Positions 46,661 to 60,500 of a stretch of DNA of 64,000 nt are shown here, piece after piece (within the stretch, counting starts at the first letter, position 1; the number at the start of each line of letters is the position of its first letter). The position numbers and the translations under genes are program-made. The notes below the pieces were generated by a model. It was given only the letters and a program-made list of their open reading frames with translations, searched no databases and had not been told where the DNA came from. The DNA comes from Polytrichum commune (taxonomy: Eukaryota > Streptophyta > Polytrichopsida > Polytrichales > Polytrichaceae): positions 18,589,501 to 18,653,500 of the forward strand of contig OX485805.1 in NCBI GenBank assembly GCA_950295325.1, written 5' to 3'.

Positions 46661-49600
46661 TGAATGGAGGTTCGATATCATCACAATTCCCAAATTTGTC
46701 CATGAGATGATCAATTGTCACAAATAACCAATTTGAGTAGGTGGATGATCACCAGCCTTTGGCAACTTGTTATCCACTCTCCTCTTGTTGGTTATCTAAT
46801 GTAGACATGCCTAAATTGGTTGTTTAAGTTAATTAGACACTTGTATTTAAGTGGAATAATGCGTTTAAGTGTGATTTCAAGAACGGACATAAATTTTTAT
46901 TTATTTATTTAAAAAAAACCCACATATGTTCAAAAAAGATTGGAGTGCACATGCTTCAAATATGTTAACCATTCTAGATTCAATAGTTGACTTAATTGGT
47001 GGGGATCTATGTGACAATATTTTGAGCAATGTGAGAATCTTCACTATAAATTATGAGGAAAGTGGCCATGGACTAGATAACCAATGAGAGGAGAGTGAAT
47101 TACAACCACTAGAGTGCCGATCATTTATCACCTAATCAAGTTGGTGATCAAAATTGTAACCAATCAACTCATGGACAAAACCTAAAGTTTATGAATGATA
47201 TCACATGTCTATGGAATCATGAAACATCAACCCTTGGTCGATATGTTATAATGGCCTTGATTTAAATTTGTTGAGCATCTCATATTAATTGCGCGTTTCA
47301 ATGTCCTAGGAAAAGTGGGCTAGTCAAAAAAGGTACCCATTTAAGACCTATCTAGCTCTACTCTAAGTTAGTTCATATTGCCCACATTAAGTGCCTTAAT
47401 TGTCAACTTCCTAAAAGGCCACATTTGGGTTAATGAATGACTCTTGAAGGCAAATTCATAAAAGGAAGGTGCTAAGAAGGTCACTGTCAATAGGTAACCT
47501 TGTGTTCCTCATGAAATTTTGTGTCAATGGCGATGACCCCATTCCAATATTCAGGGAAGATAGTTGTTCACAATAGATCCTTAAAGTCAAGGATGAACTA
47601 ACTTTTTCTATTGTTGATGTATTACTATATATAGTAATTGTGATTATTTGATTGAAAATTGTCAATACTCTATGGACTCTTTTCCTTACCTCAAAGTGTA
47701 TATCTATTCTTAACATATTCTTGAAAGTTTGGACTATAATTTTATTGCATATATTTAACAAAATTTCTTGGAGTTAAATGATTTCTAAATCAATTATAAA
47801 AAAAATCATGAAAATCACTAACTACTGCTAATTTATTGATGTGATCTTAAAATTATAAACAAACTTTTCTTTTATGTACAAAAAATTTTGAGGTTTAGAG
47901 AGTTTAGTTTTTAGATGATCTAAGAGCATGCTCACTTGTTATCAACTTGGGAGGTGGACACTTTATTGGAAACTCAAATGACATGTGTGGGTCATTATGA
48001 AATTAAACCCCTTATATACATAATACAAGAAGTTTATAGAGAAAAAAAAATTTATACATACTAACGGCATGCTAGAAAATGGACTAATTTATTTATATTG
48101 AGCTTTCCAATTTAATGTTATAAATGCCTCCACTACATATACAAAATGAAAATCATGAATTAAATAAGCCTCTATTACATATAAAAACCTCTTTCACTTT
48201 CCAATGAAAAAATCATTAAACATTTTTTCATCCATAGGATGTAACTCAGTAATTGCATCTAATAAACAAAATACAAGAGCACAATAACTTAGCCACAATC
48301 TAGAGAGCAAAACTAAAGGGAGCCCATGAGCACTACAAGAGATTAATTTTGTAAAACCTCAAACCCAAATGCAAACCATGATAAGATGGACATGGTAGTT
48401 GTTGACGACTATTATCATATGACAAAAATGGATGATAACATGAATTGGATGAAACTAACACATCTATAGTTAATTCCCCCTCTAAACCTTAGGGCCCCCA
48501 TTTGTACAAATACCTTTACTTTAATAAACTTAATAGCATGTTTAAATGTTACACACACTAGAGAAAAATAATACCCCTCCTTACACTCACGTTAGTACCT
48601 ACACGGTATGAAGAGTCCACCCCCCGGGGTTATCAATACAAGGCACTGCAACAGGACAGTACCGGTTTAGCCCGCAAGTTGCACCTACATGTCAGGCCTA
48701 ACTGCTACTAAAGCGTTGGTAGGCTTGGAAAGCCCTTTAGGGCCAAAATAGCTTGGGTATATTGCAGCCCCACTTTCAACTCCTCTATAAGAGAATCAAC
48801 TATCAAATTTACCACACAATCTTTGACCAAATAAGATCTTAGCTTATTATTTCTATGCAAAGCCCTATGTATTGTAAGATATTAGTTTTAATCATGAGAC
48901 CCATAGTTTTATGAAGCTCATATAGAGTGAACATGTGGGACACATAATGGAACAATTCACTAGTAGTGTTACCCAAATTTTTAGTGCCCCTTTGTGTTAG
49001 GATTTGGTAGACAACATGTGATTGTGCTCTAATGAACACCATAATACAATCTACCCTCCTTAATACAACACTCATTTATACAACACCCTCGAAATTATGA
49101 CACATTTTTGTGCGACCAAACTTTCAAGTCCAAAACTCCCTCTTTTATACAACTACGACACTTGATAATGCAAGATTTAGAATCTGTGTTTTATCATATT
49201 AAAGAGGTAGTTAATGCTAAAATTCCTTTCATCCATGTTATGTACATCTAAAATATATCCATTTTCATTTGGGAACTACTTGGGAACTTCACTTACCATT
49301 GGGAACTTAATGACAATTATGGTTACTAGTGTAGAATGGACATGGTTAGGGTTAGAGTGGCCTCCTGCCTAGTATGTTGCCTTATACATGGGTGATATAG
49401 TATCACCAGTATCTTGATGCTAAACATCACGCATCATTGTTGTCTAGTTTCTTATAGAGAACTCTTTATATTTGGGTGTTAATGAACTTAATAGTTTTTA
49501 AAAGTTAGTAGGGAATCTAGATAAGATGACAGTTGCTAACTTGGGTAGGCAACACCATAGATCTTTGGACTCCTATTTCAAGAGTTCTTGAGAATATATG

Positions 49601-50020
49601 TATTTGTTTGGAGTTACAAGTTATTATATCATACCATATACATTGCTTAGACTTGTTGTATATGTACTTTAAGCTCATATTACTTATGTTTTTGTATTCC
49701 TTCGATAACTTTATGCCATTTGTCACATTAATGAGAAGACAACACCTCGATAGTACAACTTTTGTCGTGTTCCCCAAACGTGCCATACTGAAGAGAGAGA
49801 ACAATATTAGTTTTGATCATGAGACCCACAGTTTATGAAGCTCATATATTAGAGTGAACGTGTGTGACACACAATGGGACAATTCGCCAATAGTGTTACC
49901 CCAAATGTTTAGTGCCCCTTTGCATTTTGCATTAGGTGGACAACATGTGATCGTGTTCTAATAAAAACCACAGTGTGTGCAAGGAAGGCAAGGGTTGACT
50001 AGGGTATCATGTTTGGTTAA
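46661..50020. other. AT-rich intergenic region, no gene recognised
   Basis: Contains the direct repeat listed at 48886-49975. Small open frames on both strands have no recognisable content. The right end is the promoter side of the CASP-like gene. Confidence 0.5.
48886..49975 (+). repeat. ~165-bp direct repeat, two copies
   Basis: Copies at 48886-49042 and 49809-49975 share TTTTxATCATGAGACCCA, GTTTATGAAGCTCATAT, AGTGTTACCC and TTTAGTGCCCCTTTG in order, with about 15 percent differences and small indels. No coding content. The 770 bp between the copies is unique sequence. Confidence 0.8.
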
Positions 50021-50028
50021 TATATAAA
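50021..50028 (+). promoter_or_regulatory. candidate TATA box of the CASP-like gene
   Basis: TATATAAA followed by a GC-rich segment. It lies about 990 bp ahead of the coding start, so it needs a long or spliced leader; GTAAGC at 50437 could be the donor of a leader intron. A leader ATG at 50266 opens a 64-codon frame with no recognised content. Confidence 0.45.
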
Positions 50029-51006
50029 GCGCAGGATGCGGGGAGTAGGTAAAGCGGCCACCCCAAGTGGATACATAATCCAACCAGTTACGGCGCACCG
50101 TTCACGATTCCCACTCAGCCATCCACGCGCCATCCCCGTTGACTCCTATACCGACTACATCCCCCATTCATCCACATCCATTCATCATCTACCACCCGCA
50201 TAGATGGACCAACTTCACAAGCGGTACCATCTACCAGTACCCTAGATGCTGGAAAGAGGGGATGAATGAACTTGGAGCTTTTCGTCGGGGACTCTGGGCC
50301 ACTCCGATCCGCCGTCCCTGTTGTAGTCGTCGTCGTCGCAGGAGGAGTACTATATTATGCTTCTCACTGCGACGTCGGCCCACCAGGCTCCAGCGCTACT
50401 CCCGGCGTGATTCGGTTGAGGATCACTGCATCTTGTAAGCCCTGGCTTGGCGAGTTCTGATCTCCTGCTGGGAGATTTGTTATTTAGACTGTGTGACTAG
50501 TTGCAGGGTAGCTCAGATTGGCCTCCTCGTTGGTCGGTCGATCCTTGCGTTCGTGCTTTGTCTTTCCAAATCTGACAGAAGCTGCATTGCTTGTTTGAGG
50601 AGACGTCGGGTGCTCGTTTCTTGATTTGAAGATTGCCATTTGGAGGGATTGATGAGAGCCGGGGCTGGTTTGGGTGGGTTTGGAGATGGGGTGCTATCAA
50701 GAGGTTTAGGGAGCTAGAGTTTGAGGATTGGGCTACTTTGGGAGTTTTGGGACTGGTTTGTCATCGAGAGGCTTAGGAGGTACTAGAGTTTGAAGAGTGG
50801 AGGTTTTTGGGCCGGGTATTGATCAGGAGGTTTAAGGAGGTACCTGAGTTTGAAAATTGGGTTGGTTTGGTAGGATTTTGGACAATCTGGCATCAAGGGA
50901 TTTACTCCGAGGTACCAATATAGAGTTTTAAGACTAGGCTGCTTTTGGAGGTTTTTGGGCTTGTTTGGCATCAAGAGGTTCGGGAAGCACAAGAGGTCTA
51001 AGAATT

Positions 51007-52276
51007 ATGGATTCCTCGGGAGCGTGGAAGACTGAGGAGTTCGACAACGGTCGGAACTTCCAGCCTCGCTATGCAGCAACAACAGCAGCAGCAGCAACTG
51101 GTGGTGTCACACCACCGATGTATAACCCACCCGTAACCAAATTAGGTGGAGGAAAGGGCACAAGCATCGTGTCCATGTCGTTGCGCATTGCGCAGATCGT
51201 CTTCACCCTCATTTCCTTCAGTTTGATGGGAGCCAACAAGCAGACTGCGACATACTACTCCTACCCTTACTACTACACCTCCAGTGTCACCTTCACCGTC
51301 CTCACAGCTTATGTGTAAGCCCATTCATCAAACAAACTTATCCCAACAACTTTGGTTTCTGTCACGCTAATTTATTCTCCCTCCATTCAGACTGTTCTTC
51401 TCTACACATGATGAGTTGTTGCCTCGCAAAGAGGCGTGGCATGCCTGGAAATGGGGCTTTGAGAGGAATCCATTGATGAAATTTGTCTTCGTGACATGTG
51501 GTGAGTGAGTTTGAAGTTTGGGCTAGTTATTTCTCCCCAGCTTAATTTTCACGGAAAACCAGGAGATTTAACGTACACCTTAGTGTTGTTTTGGTAGCGA
51601 AATGAGTATTGAGGTTTATAATTTGTGTTTCTAATGTGTCGTGCAGATTTCTGCTCTCCATGAACGTGATAGTATGTTTCTACTCCATAGTGCAGCTGGT
51701 AATTTCCATCATTCAGATGTGTTCCGGAAGAAATGCTCTTTCCTCGCCCACCTTGGCCTCCAGCATGATCACATTCATCATCGACCAGGTTAGGGTCTAG
51801 CTTTTCACACAAGCTCTTTAATGCCTTTCTCTGACTTTTAACTCTTTCAAGCACTTCAAATTTTGAAAGTGTGCTGAATCTGCCGACGAAAAAGATTTGG
51901 CGAACATTTGTATCTTTTGGCCAAACGTGCCACATGTCATCATGTGGTCGGTTGAAACCTCGAAAGAGATGGCGTGCAAACTGAATTTAGGCAGAGACGT
52001 GCCGAATCAGAGGAGACTGCTGATGCGGTGATTTTTTGTGATGCCTGTTCGGAACAGGTGCTTGCCTATGCATTAATGGCAGCAGGTGCAGCTGGCGCTG
52101 GAGCAGCAGTTATCATAAGGAGAGGAGAGGCAGGATGGAAATGTTCAGGTTCTGGTTTCGAAAGTTTTTGTAGTAAAGGGGACGCAGCAGTTGCTATGAC
52201 CTTCATTGCCTTCGTTTGCTTGGGAGCGTCCGCACTGTTGTACACCTTCCGGCTCTACGGAGTTGCTAAGATTTGA
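51007..52276 (+). CDS. CASP-like (CASPL) four-helix membrane protein
   Basis: Three exons, 51007-51314, 51647-51788 and 52058-52276, with GT-AG introns and matching phases, give a 222-residue protein. That is the usual length of the family. The ATG at 51007 (MDSSGAWKTEEF) is the first in frame; the ORF upstream of it lacks a start. After a 75-residue cytoplasmic N-terminus come four membrane segments: SLRIAQIVFTLISFSLMGAN with the conserved Arg, VFLLSMNVIVCFYSIVQLVI, SSMITFIIDQVLAYALMAAG with the conserved Asp, and AVAMTFIAFVCLGASALLYT. In the second extracellular loop there are two Cys (WKC and FCSKGD). CASP-like proteins form membrane scaffolds that guide cell-wall modification at the plasma membrane. 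The frame is intact, so it is probably a working host gene. Confidence 0.9.
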
Positions 52277-53177
52277 AGACATTATTGACTTATGGGCACC
52301 AGTTAAATTTGAAGCCCAAATTAGATTTATTTCTCTGTCAACCTTGATATTGTCCAATTGAGAAGCATGGGCATAATTTCATGTGTACAGCAATGTGTGC
52401 ATCTTGTCAGGACTTATTATCCTACTTTAGGTCCAAAGCTGCATTTAAATGCAACTACTTTCGGTTGACATCCATATGGATACTAGTCTCTTCATATGGC
52501 TGGCATCTCATTCGGTCAGTTAGTGACTATCACTGTTCGTCGAAAGCTCCATGTAGATAGCAATAGAGATAAGCATATCTTTCAAACATTATTTCTCAAA
52601 ATGTGTCTTTACTGAACCACATTAAATTCTCTGTTGGGGATTTTAATCCTACTACAAAGATCTAGGATTGAGAGATGTGAAGTACCTCCAGTTCATTTAT
52701 CATGTTGCTGTGTAACTGAATTTGTGTCATAACCCATGTTGTGGTCTTATTTTAATCCTCTGTCAGACTTTTATCAAGCACCCTCATTACTGCAGAGACA
52801 AAAACTTTTACATACAGGCATTGATGTTGAAACTTTGGAAATGTTGTTATTCAGTTCTTTTTCATGTTTTGCAACTTCTACTGGTTGGATTTACACAATG
52901 GAATTATTTTTGCATTAGTAAATCTACAATGAAGCATCTTAAAAAATTGGTCCTCCCCTGATTTAGTTGTGGTTATCGTAAGTGCATGTTTATTGATTCC
53001 TTCACTGAATACATCGGTTATCTCACTAATGTCCACTGTTTAGTGTCGAGCAACTAATAAACTTGAAGACATAGTCCAATTTTGTTTAAACATGTGTCTC
53101 TACAGTGTTTGTTCTCTGATCCTCACTTAACCACACACCAATTAAATATAGGTGTCTCATTAAGTAACCGAATCAGT
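52277..53177. other. 3' flank of the CASP-like gene, non-coding
   Basis: No gene. Holds the family B repeat at its right end, then family A at 53178. Confidence 0.5.
52945..53160 (+). repeat. dispersed repeat family B, copy 2
   Basis: Aligns in order with 23640-23860 (TTTAGTTGTGG, CATGTTTATTGATTCC, TTGAAGACATAGTCCAAT, AACATGTGT, GTTTGTTCTCTGAT). Confidence 0.6.
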
Positions 53178-53400
53178 GGCCGGAAAGATTTTTGGGCATA
53201 ATCAGTCAAGAACCTAGTGTTTCCAAGTCTGACTGGTTGCATGTTGACATCTTTCGATATTTCTTCATTAATTTGAGTATATTCTTTAATTTCCTGTAAA
53301 AATGATCAGTAATTCCTGTAGTCTTGAACTTCAACCTGTTATTTCTCAAACTCAACTGGCTCATTGGTAACTAGCAGTCGGTTCTCCCTGTTCATTAAAC
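53178..53400 (+). repeat. MITE-like dispersed repeat family A, copy 5
   Basis: AGATTTTTGGGCATAATC start, GTTCTCCCTGTTCAT end, about 220 bp, same order of internal blocks as the copy at 30.85 kb. The terminal inverted repeats have decayed. Confidence 0.8.
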
Positions 53401-53645
53401 CGACTGGCACCTGCATACCTTACCCTCTTGACTGGATCTATTAACATTCATTACTGATTAGGTACTTGTTTGGATCAATAGAACTCAAGGAATTGTTGCC
53501 ACCTTCTTTGGAGACTCCTTCCTCCACCCTAAATTGATTCATCCTTCCAGAAGATGCGATATCTGCACAAAGAATCATATGCAGAATCTCTGTGTGGTCC
53601 ACATCCATGTGCAAAATAGAAAAATTCCTAAACTTTATGTTAAAA

Positions 53646-54244
53646 GCAGACATTAAACACCCCCCTACGAACTTTGGGGGGTGTCAGATCCGGGCGGGGG
53701 CAGCCCTCCCGGAAAATTTTTGAACACGACTGAAAAATGCTGCCCGCCCCACCCAACTTCGAAAAAAACATTGCCACTGCATTCTTGAAGGCCGCTGGAC
53801 TACAAAATTCATATTGAGTGCACTTCATCTTCAAGGTTTGAAATCCAATATATATGTTCACTTTCATTGAGTAAATAAGCAATTGATTGGGATTTCATTA
53901 TCAAAGTGAAACCGTCAATAAAATATATAATTGACTTGGAAGTCAAAAATATTACAAAACCTTCACTACCACTGAGGTTATAATTTTTGTGACTTACAAT
54001 TTGAATTTTTCTTTATCATTCTAAAATGACAATTGAATTAGTGCGCTGATTTGGTATATATATTTTATTATATTTTAGCTAATGTTGTCTACTTTCACAT
54101 GTATTCATATGCATTCATTGTTTTTTTCGAAGTTGAGCGGGGCGGGCAGCAATTTTTGGTCGGGTTCAAAAATTTCCCAGGAGGGCTGCCCCTGCCCGGA
54201 TCTGACACCCTCCAAAGTTCGTAGGGGGGTGTTTAATGTCTGCC
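53646..54244. mobile_element. MULE-type MITE (599 bp) with 9-bp target duplication
   Basis: Inverted arms of about 118 bp start GCAGACATTAAACACCCCCC on the left and match the complement of the right end. The 9-bp flanks ATGTTAAAA are identical (53637-53645 and 54245-54253). The arm contains GATCCGGGCGGGGGCAGCCC. The centre is AT-rich with no gene. Unrelated in sequence to the foldback MULE at 34.2 kb. Confidence 0.92.
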
Positions 54245-54566
54245 ATGTTAAAAGTCTAGTTCTAATTCAATGCTATGCATACTGTAGCTTTTGAATCCGA
54301 AGCCTTTGTATATTTGTAAAACTAGAACACTCTGACCAGATGATAATGTATGATAGACTGATAGTGCATGCCATTGTGTCAATCCTTCTATCAAAAAATA
54401 TGTTTTCAGATCTTACTCTTCAGCTGCTAATCAAGTAGCATATATATCCAGCCAAGTGCCTGTCTATTGAAACTTTTCTACAAATTTTACAAGACTAGTG
54501 ATTCATACATCACTTGGGAGTAAGCTTTCTAAGTTAGTCCAGAGGTATGTATGTAGTCGGTCAGAA

Positions 54567-57500
54567 TTACGCTAAAGCCGCATATTTCAGTCTTGTGGGT
54601 TCTTTGTTCCCTAATCTCTTCCTCCGATCTGCTTCATACTCGGTGTATGAGCCAGCAAACCAATAGACCTATTCACGCAACAAAACAAATGACTCGATGT
54701 CAGCACTTATTTCACGCGTTAGGGTTCTTCACCAACACTAAACCTTAAACTCTACCTATATCTAATCTAGAAGATTCATACAGTTTATGTTGTCCCTTTC
54801 AACCATATCCTTACCAAAGAAGTATTGAACAATATGTGAACCGCTATTCATCATGAAAAGTCTTAATGTGTACCTGAAAATGGATAAAAACATGCAGATA
54901 GGTCAGAAATGGTACTAGAGTAATTACCTGTGAGTCACCTTCAAAAGCTAAGATATGTGTAGCAATTCGGTCCAAAAACCAACGGTCGTGGGAGATAATC
55001 ACAGCACAACCTACAATACAAGAAAGAGTACCACCAAGGTTGGTCAGTGATAGAAATAACATTGACAAGGGTCCAACTGATTATTGTACCATATTCGTAT
55101 ATAGTCCATACTTTTCATCCTGTTTCTGAAAAAGTGTGTCCTACATGACACGAAGACTTTGCCAGGTCAATGTCTTCACTAATTCTTGGTGATATACCAA
55201 CCCCAATTCTTATTCCCGTGTAAGCACATAGTCATATTCTATTTAGCACAAGTGACAATCACAAACTGCTTAGGGTGATGATTACTATGGGTTCTGTAAT
55301 GCTAGAGTATAATGTTTAGACTGATGTGCTTCCAGCTACCACTTGTGCTCAATGGGTATAAACATTTGTTCTCATGAAAACACTCATTGGACGTTACTGT
55401 ATACAAAGGCAAACCTGAATATGTATCTCATCTCATCAAGGGTTGTCACAATAGATGTGACGTGGCATATTTTACTTTTGACATGATGTACTGTCAGATA
55501 ATGTGACATGCGACATGCCACTGACATTAATAATCAAGCAAATCATATCAGACCACATTGGACAGGACATCAGGTTCGGTCCATACCTCTGGGGACATGA
55601 TGGGACTGGAGCGGACTTGATGAGACCAAACTCAGGACCAGATTGTAATGGGCACTTTGGTGAATACCGATTTTTTTTTGTTTAATTTTTTGATTTGTTT
55701 TGGTTTTTTCTGATGCATTTTGATTGGTCATTTTTTCCCCAGAAGGGTAATATGAAATTACCTTCGGGTGGTGATGTTAGTCACTTTGCATCATTGTGAA
55801 GGGATGTGATGTGGGACACTCGTCTAACCCTGATCTCATCACATTGAAGTTCACTGCACTACCACAAATATCAACTCACTGGTACACACTGCAAGTAGTT
55901 ATTGTGGAAAAAGGTTGAAGTTCAATTTCGCACCTGCAAAATCTTGAATAGCATCCTCTAGTGCTCGAAGGGTGTCAACATCTAGGTCATTTGTGGGTTC
56001 ATCGAGCAGGAGAAGGTTTCCACCCGTCTTCATAACCTTTGCAAGTTGCAACCTGCCAATAACATGACATAAACACCTTGTCATCTTAGGACATCTGTAA
56101 GGAGACTACACTAAATATACCAATTAGTGAGTGTGGGAAATTAGTGAAGGTGATACTAAATTCCTTTACGCTATGAATTAGTGCCACCAAAAGATCTAGG
56201 AAGCATTGTTCATCTCGGCATTTGGCACTATTCACTTGAAGTACCAGCACTTGGCATGAAAGTATCGACACTTGGCATGAAAATACCGGCACTCGGCACT
56301 ATCCACTAAAGTACCGGCACTTGGCACTTATCACTAAAAGTATCAACACTTTGCATTGTTCATTGACAAGCATGTGGCACGCATTAATTTTCTTGAAATC
56401 TATGGTAAATGAGCTTGGAATTTACCGTCGTCATGAATTTAGTGTCACTCAATAGCAACTTCAACCCTCAGTAACTTTGAGATTTGGCTAGGTTGTGCAT
56501 GTGACTTCAATTAGTACCACCTTCAATAATTGGTATTAGACTAATTGCCATATGCTCTCACATTTTTGCAAATGTTGAGATAGATACTTATTTCAATGAA
56601 AAACCATCTTTTATACGCTTTGTGAACTTAGCATGTCAAGACATAAAAGAACAGGTGAGAAAAATTTAACAATTCTTCCTTAAAAGTAAGAATCTTACCG
56701 ATTCCGCTCCCCACCAGAAAGCATGCCAACCTTTTTCTGTTGATCTCCCCCCTTAAAATTGAACCAGGAACAATATTGCCGTGAATTAACCTTTCTCTCA
56801 CCTGTGAAAGAAAGCAAGTTACTATTTCATAGACATATCATAGGATCCAAATACCCTGTCACTCCCGAACCACTATACACCCAAGACTTGCTCTCTTCAG
56901 GCAATCTGGCCAGTAGAGAATATTGACTGAGGAGAAAGTCTATTGCTTAAAAACTTTGCAAATTGAAAACCATTCTACCTACATGAAGAATCGGATCATG
57001 ACATTAGAGTTATCTGTAAAGTCTCCGGATCAATCTCCGAGAGAGTTTGCTAAAAGGAGAGTTATGCATAAAGTCACCAAATTTTTCTTAAGGCTTAAAT
57101 TAACATTCTAAAAGCATGGGGCCAGGCTACAAAACCCCGGCTTTCTAGGTTGTCACAATAGGATCGATGGGTCATGCCAGCCTTGAATAGGCCGAGCCGA
57201 GACTTAGGGTGCAGGTCCCATGACTAAGACCTTCTTTTCAGATCCTAAATTTCTCAAGTTTTTTGGGTCAGAAGAGGAGGTCCAAAAGTTTCACCCAACT
57301 TTCAAAATCAGACTCCAACACAAGATGCTCTTCCGAGCTCTTAATGAAAAACTCCCTCAAAGAGTTTGGCCCCTCTTTGCGGATAACTCTATTGTCCCTT
57401 CAAATAAAACACATACCAAGCATAAGCTCCTCCTGACCACCAGTGATCTCGTCGAAGACACTCTTTTCCGAATCGAGTGCATCTCTCGATTGGTCTACGT

Positions 57501-60500
57501 AAAGAGGAGCCACCGTTTCACCTACTCTTAGAAACCCTCCATCAGGAGAATCCTGCAGCACCGAATCGAGACATCATAAAAAACAGGATTCTGGGCCACC
57601 AGTAAAGTAGAAAGGTATTTTTGGAGAAATGAGATAGCCAAAAGTAATTAACTGAAAACTGCTCCAATGGCACATAGCTTGCCATGCTCGCACCAGTTGG
57701 TCAGGTGAGAGTCAGCTCATGCACAACATTAAAGCATGTGCATTCCACTTTCTGTGACCTGGCTGTTGAAGCGAGCACCATTTTTGCATATGAAGGAACC
57801 AAAGTGAAGAAATTGCCGTACCTGGCCCATTATCATACGGAAAAGAGTGGTTTTCCCTGCCCCATTTCCTCCAATGACCCCAACAATACCTGCAAGTTGA
57901 TCCAACTTCTCAACAACAAGAACACAACTTACATATAATGTTCTTCCACTTAACTGAAATGCAGAAAAATTGATTGACGAAATGTGCTAATCCACAAAGG
58001 GGTCTTTCCCAGGGGGGGGTAACTGGTGTTCTACTAGAGAATGCAGTGCGATAAAAGATAGGATCCCATTTAATCCTTCCATTTGTTTGTGTAGATCTTA
58101 AGCTTGGAACAAACACCATGAAGTTAGTGTAATTAGCTTGGGCTTCAACCACCACATTCACAAGACGTTGGCACACCAAATATTAACGCACAAAAAATCA
58201 GATGTTTAATGTACTTTCGTAGTTTTAGGAACCCATTTATGATTGTAGAAATTATATAACAGATGAACTGCACTGACCTCCAGGGGGAAGGTTGAAGGAC
58301 AGATTGTTCACAAGTAGGCGACCATTGAAGCCCTTTTGAAGAGCTTGAGCTTCAACCACCACATTCCCAAGACGTGGTCCGGGTGGAAGGAACATAGATT
58401 CCAATTTATCTGTCTTTTGATACTCGCTCGCCTTTTGCAACAGTTCCTCATACGCTCTCTCCCTTGCCTGCATGATGGCAACCCTCCCCTTTAGACCAAT
58501 TATTTCTAAATCACTTCTGTGTGCTTCTTGTGAATTTATGATTTGTAAAAACACAAAGAGGAGCAACATGCTTAGAAACAGAGGGCATTGAGAGGAATGA
58601 ATTAATACCATTTGTGTGTGAATATGAAAAGGTATAAATATTTTATTTAGAATTAGTTAAAAGCAATTCTTCTAAAGCAGGGGTCACCATCCAAACACTC
58701 CAGGTTTTCTTTTTTTTCCCCAAAAACTTTATAAATTTCTTAAACTTAAAAATTGATAAACTCAAAAAAACTGAAGTATACCTTTCCCTTCTTCTGCTGT
58801 CCCTTTGCATTCTGCCGAATCCATTCCAGCTCTCGTTGAATGTTTCGTTGCAGTGCGCTTTGTTGCTTCTCTTCTACATTCATGCGTTGTGCCTACACTT
58901 GCACCAGACTTGGTTATAATTACAAATAACTGCAACAAGCAGTAGGTTGTAACTATAAAAGTAGAATCTATTATTTGTGCACTCATAAAAGTTACCACAA
59001 AAATCATAGAGAACTTTGAAGCATGGCACTGCATAAGAGCAAGTTACCCCCAGTGGAAAAACATTCTCTGAAAGAACAGCTTTCAAGGTTTTTTTGAGGT
59101 AAGGCTGTGTTCCCATCCCATCCACAAAGACCAGATATATTTTATGTCCTTGTTTTCCACTGATTATAGTGAGAGAGGCAACCCTCTAAACCCCTTCCGA
59201 CCCTTGAGAATTGAGGTCAAAGGACTTTCGAGGGTCATTTCTCTCTCTTCATAATCTCTCTGAAATGAGCATGTGGCATTGGCCCCAAAACCCTTGAAAG
59301 ATGATTAATGATAAAATCCTTTTACAGTGACCATAGGATAATTGAATTCTATGGAGACATACCTTGGAGTCAAGCCAAGAGGAGTAATTTCCTTCAAAAG
59401 GAATTCCTTGCCCTCTATCCAGCTCCAAAATCCATCCTGCCACCTGCCACATACAACATGTGAGGCTCTTGTGAATGCCTTAATTGCTCTTTTTGGTTTC
59501 AACACCTTTTTCTCCCCTTTTTTGTTTTTGGGGGAAATGGGGTGCCACCTCTGAATACTCAGGAGCAAAGGCAAGTTATGAAACATGCATCTCCAGCACA
59601 TGCAGGTCTTCCTATCATTAAATACACATGAATGTGTTCATGTTCAATGGTACAGAAAGGAATACTGACATTATCAAGGAAGTATCGGTCGTGCGTGATG
59701 GCCACAACTGTACCCTTAAATTCGGCAAGATACCGCTCCAGCCAAGCTACTGCTTCAGCATCCAGATGATTTGTGGGCTCGTCAAGTAGCAAAATATCTG
59801 GGGTCTACAAGAGGCAAAGCAATAGAAGTGGAATCGTCAGAAAAGGGAGGGGGAGGGTGACAAGCTCTTTTCCTTGCTTCAACAGAAAATAGGTACTGCT
59901 TTCTCTCTTTCCAGAGAAATAGTTTCGACTCGCAAGGTGGATGCCACAAACTTTGGACACTGTAAGTAGCAATGCCATGTTCACATAGCATGAACAATGA
60001 CGGTGGATTCTTTGTTCACCAGTTGTGTAATTCTTATGCGTGACCTTCCTACCACTTGATTTCCGGTGTCCCTACCATCTATGGTCCACCGAACCGAACC
60101 GAATCATAGTGGGGGTATCCGGGTGAACCGAAGATTTTCGACCAAGCATGTGGGAACCTACAGGCTTGCCATTGGGGGAGATTGGTGCCGGCCGATTGTC
60201 CGCGCCCATTCAAGGTGTTCACCTTTGATAGAAGGCAGACGTCGTCGGGGGCCCTATAATTCTCATAATTCCCATGTCGAAATTACATACGGACTTAGAT
60301 CAACTCGAAAATGAAGCAACTCCATAATTCACGCCAGTGGCAACATCGGAGTCGTCTTTCTCTTTTCCTAAAAGCTTGCAACTCTCAGAGGCAAGCGTCC
60401 ACCTTTTTATAGAAGAATAGAGCCTTTCGCAACTATTGAAGCATCACATATTGTTTCAGATGCCTCTCCCAACATGGGAAGGGCTGGCACAAGAACATGG

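Noticed and set aside
57220-57531. 103-residue plus-strand frame
   Set aside because: It overlaps the EttA exon 57552-57417 on the other strand and has no recognisable content.
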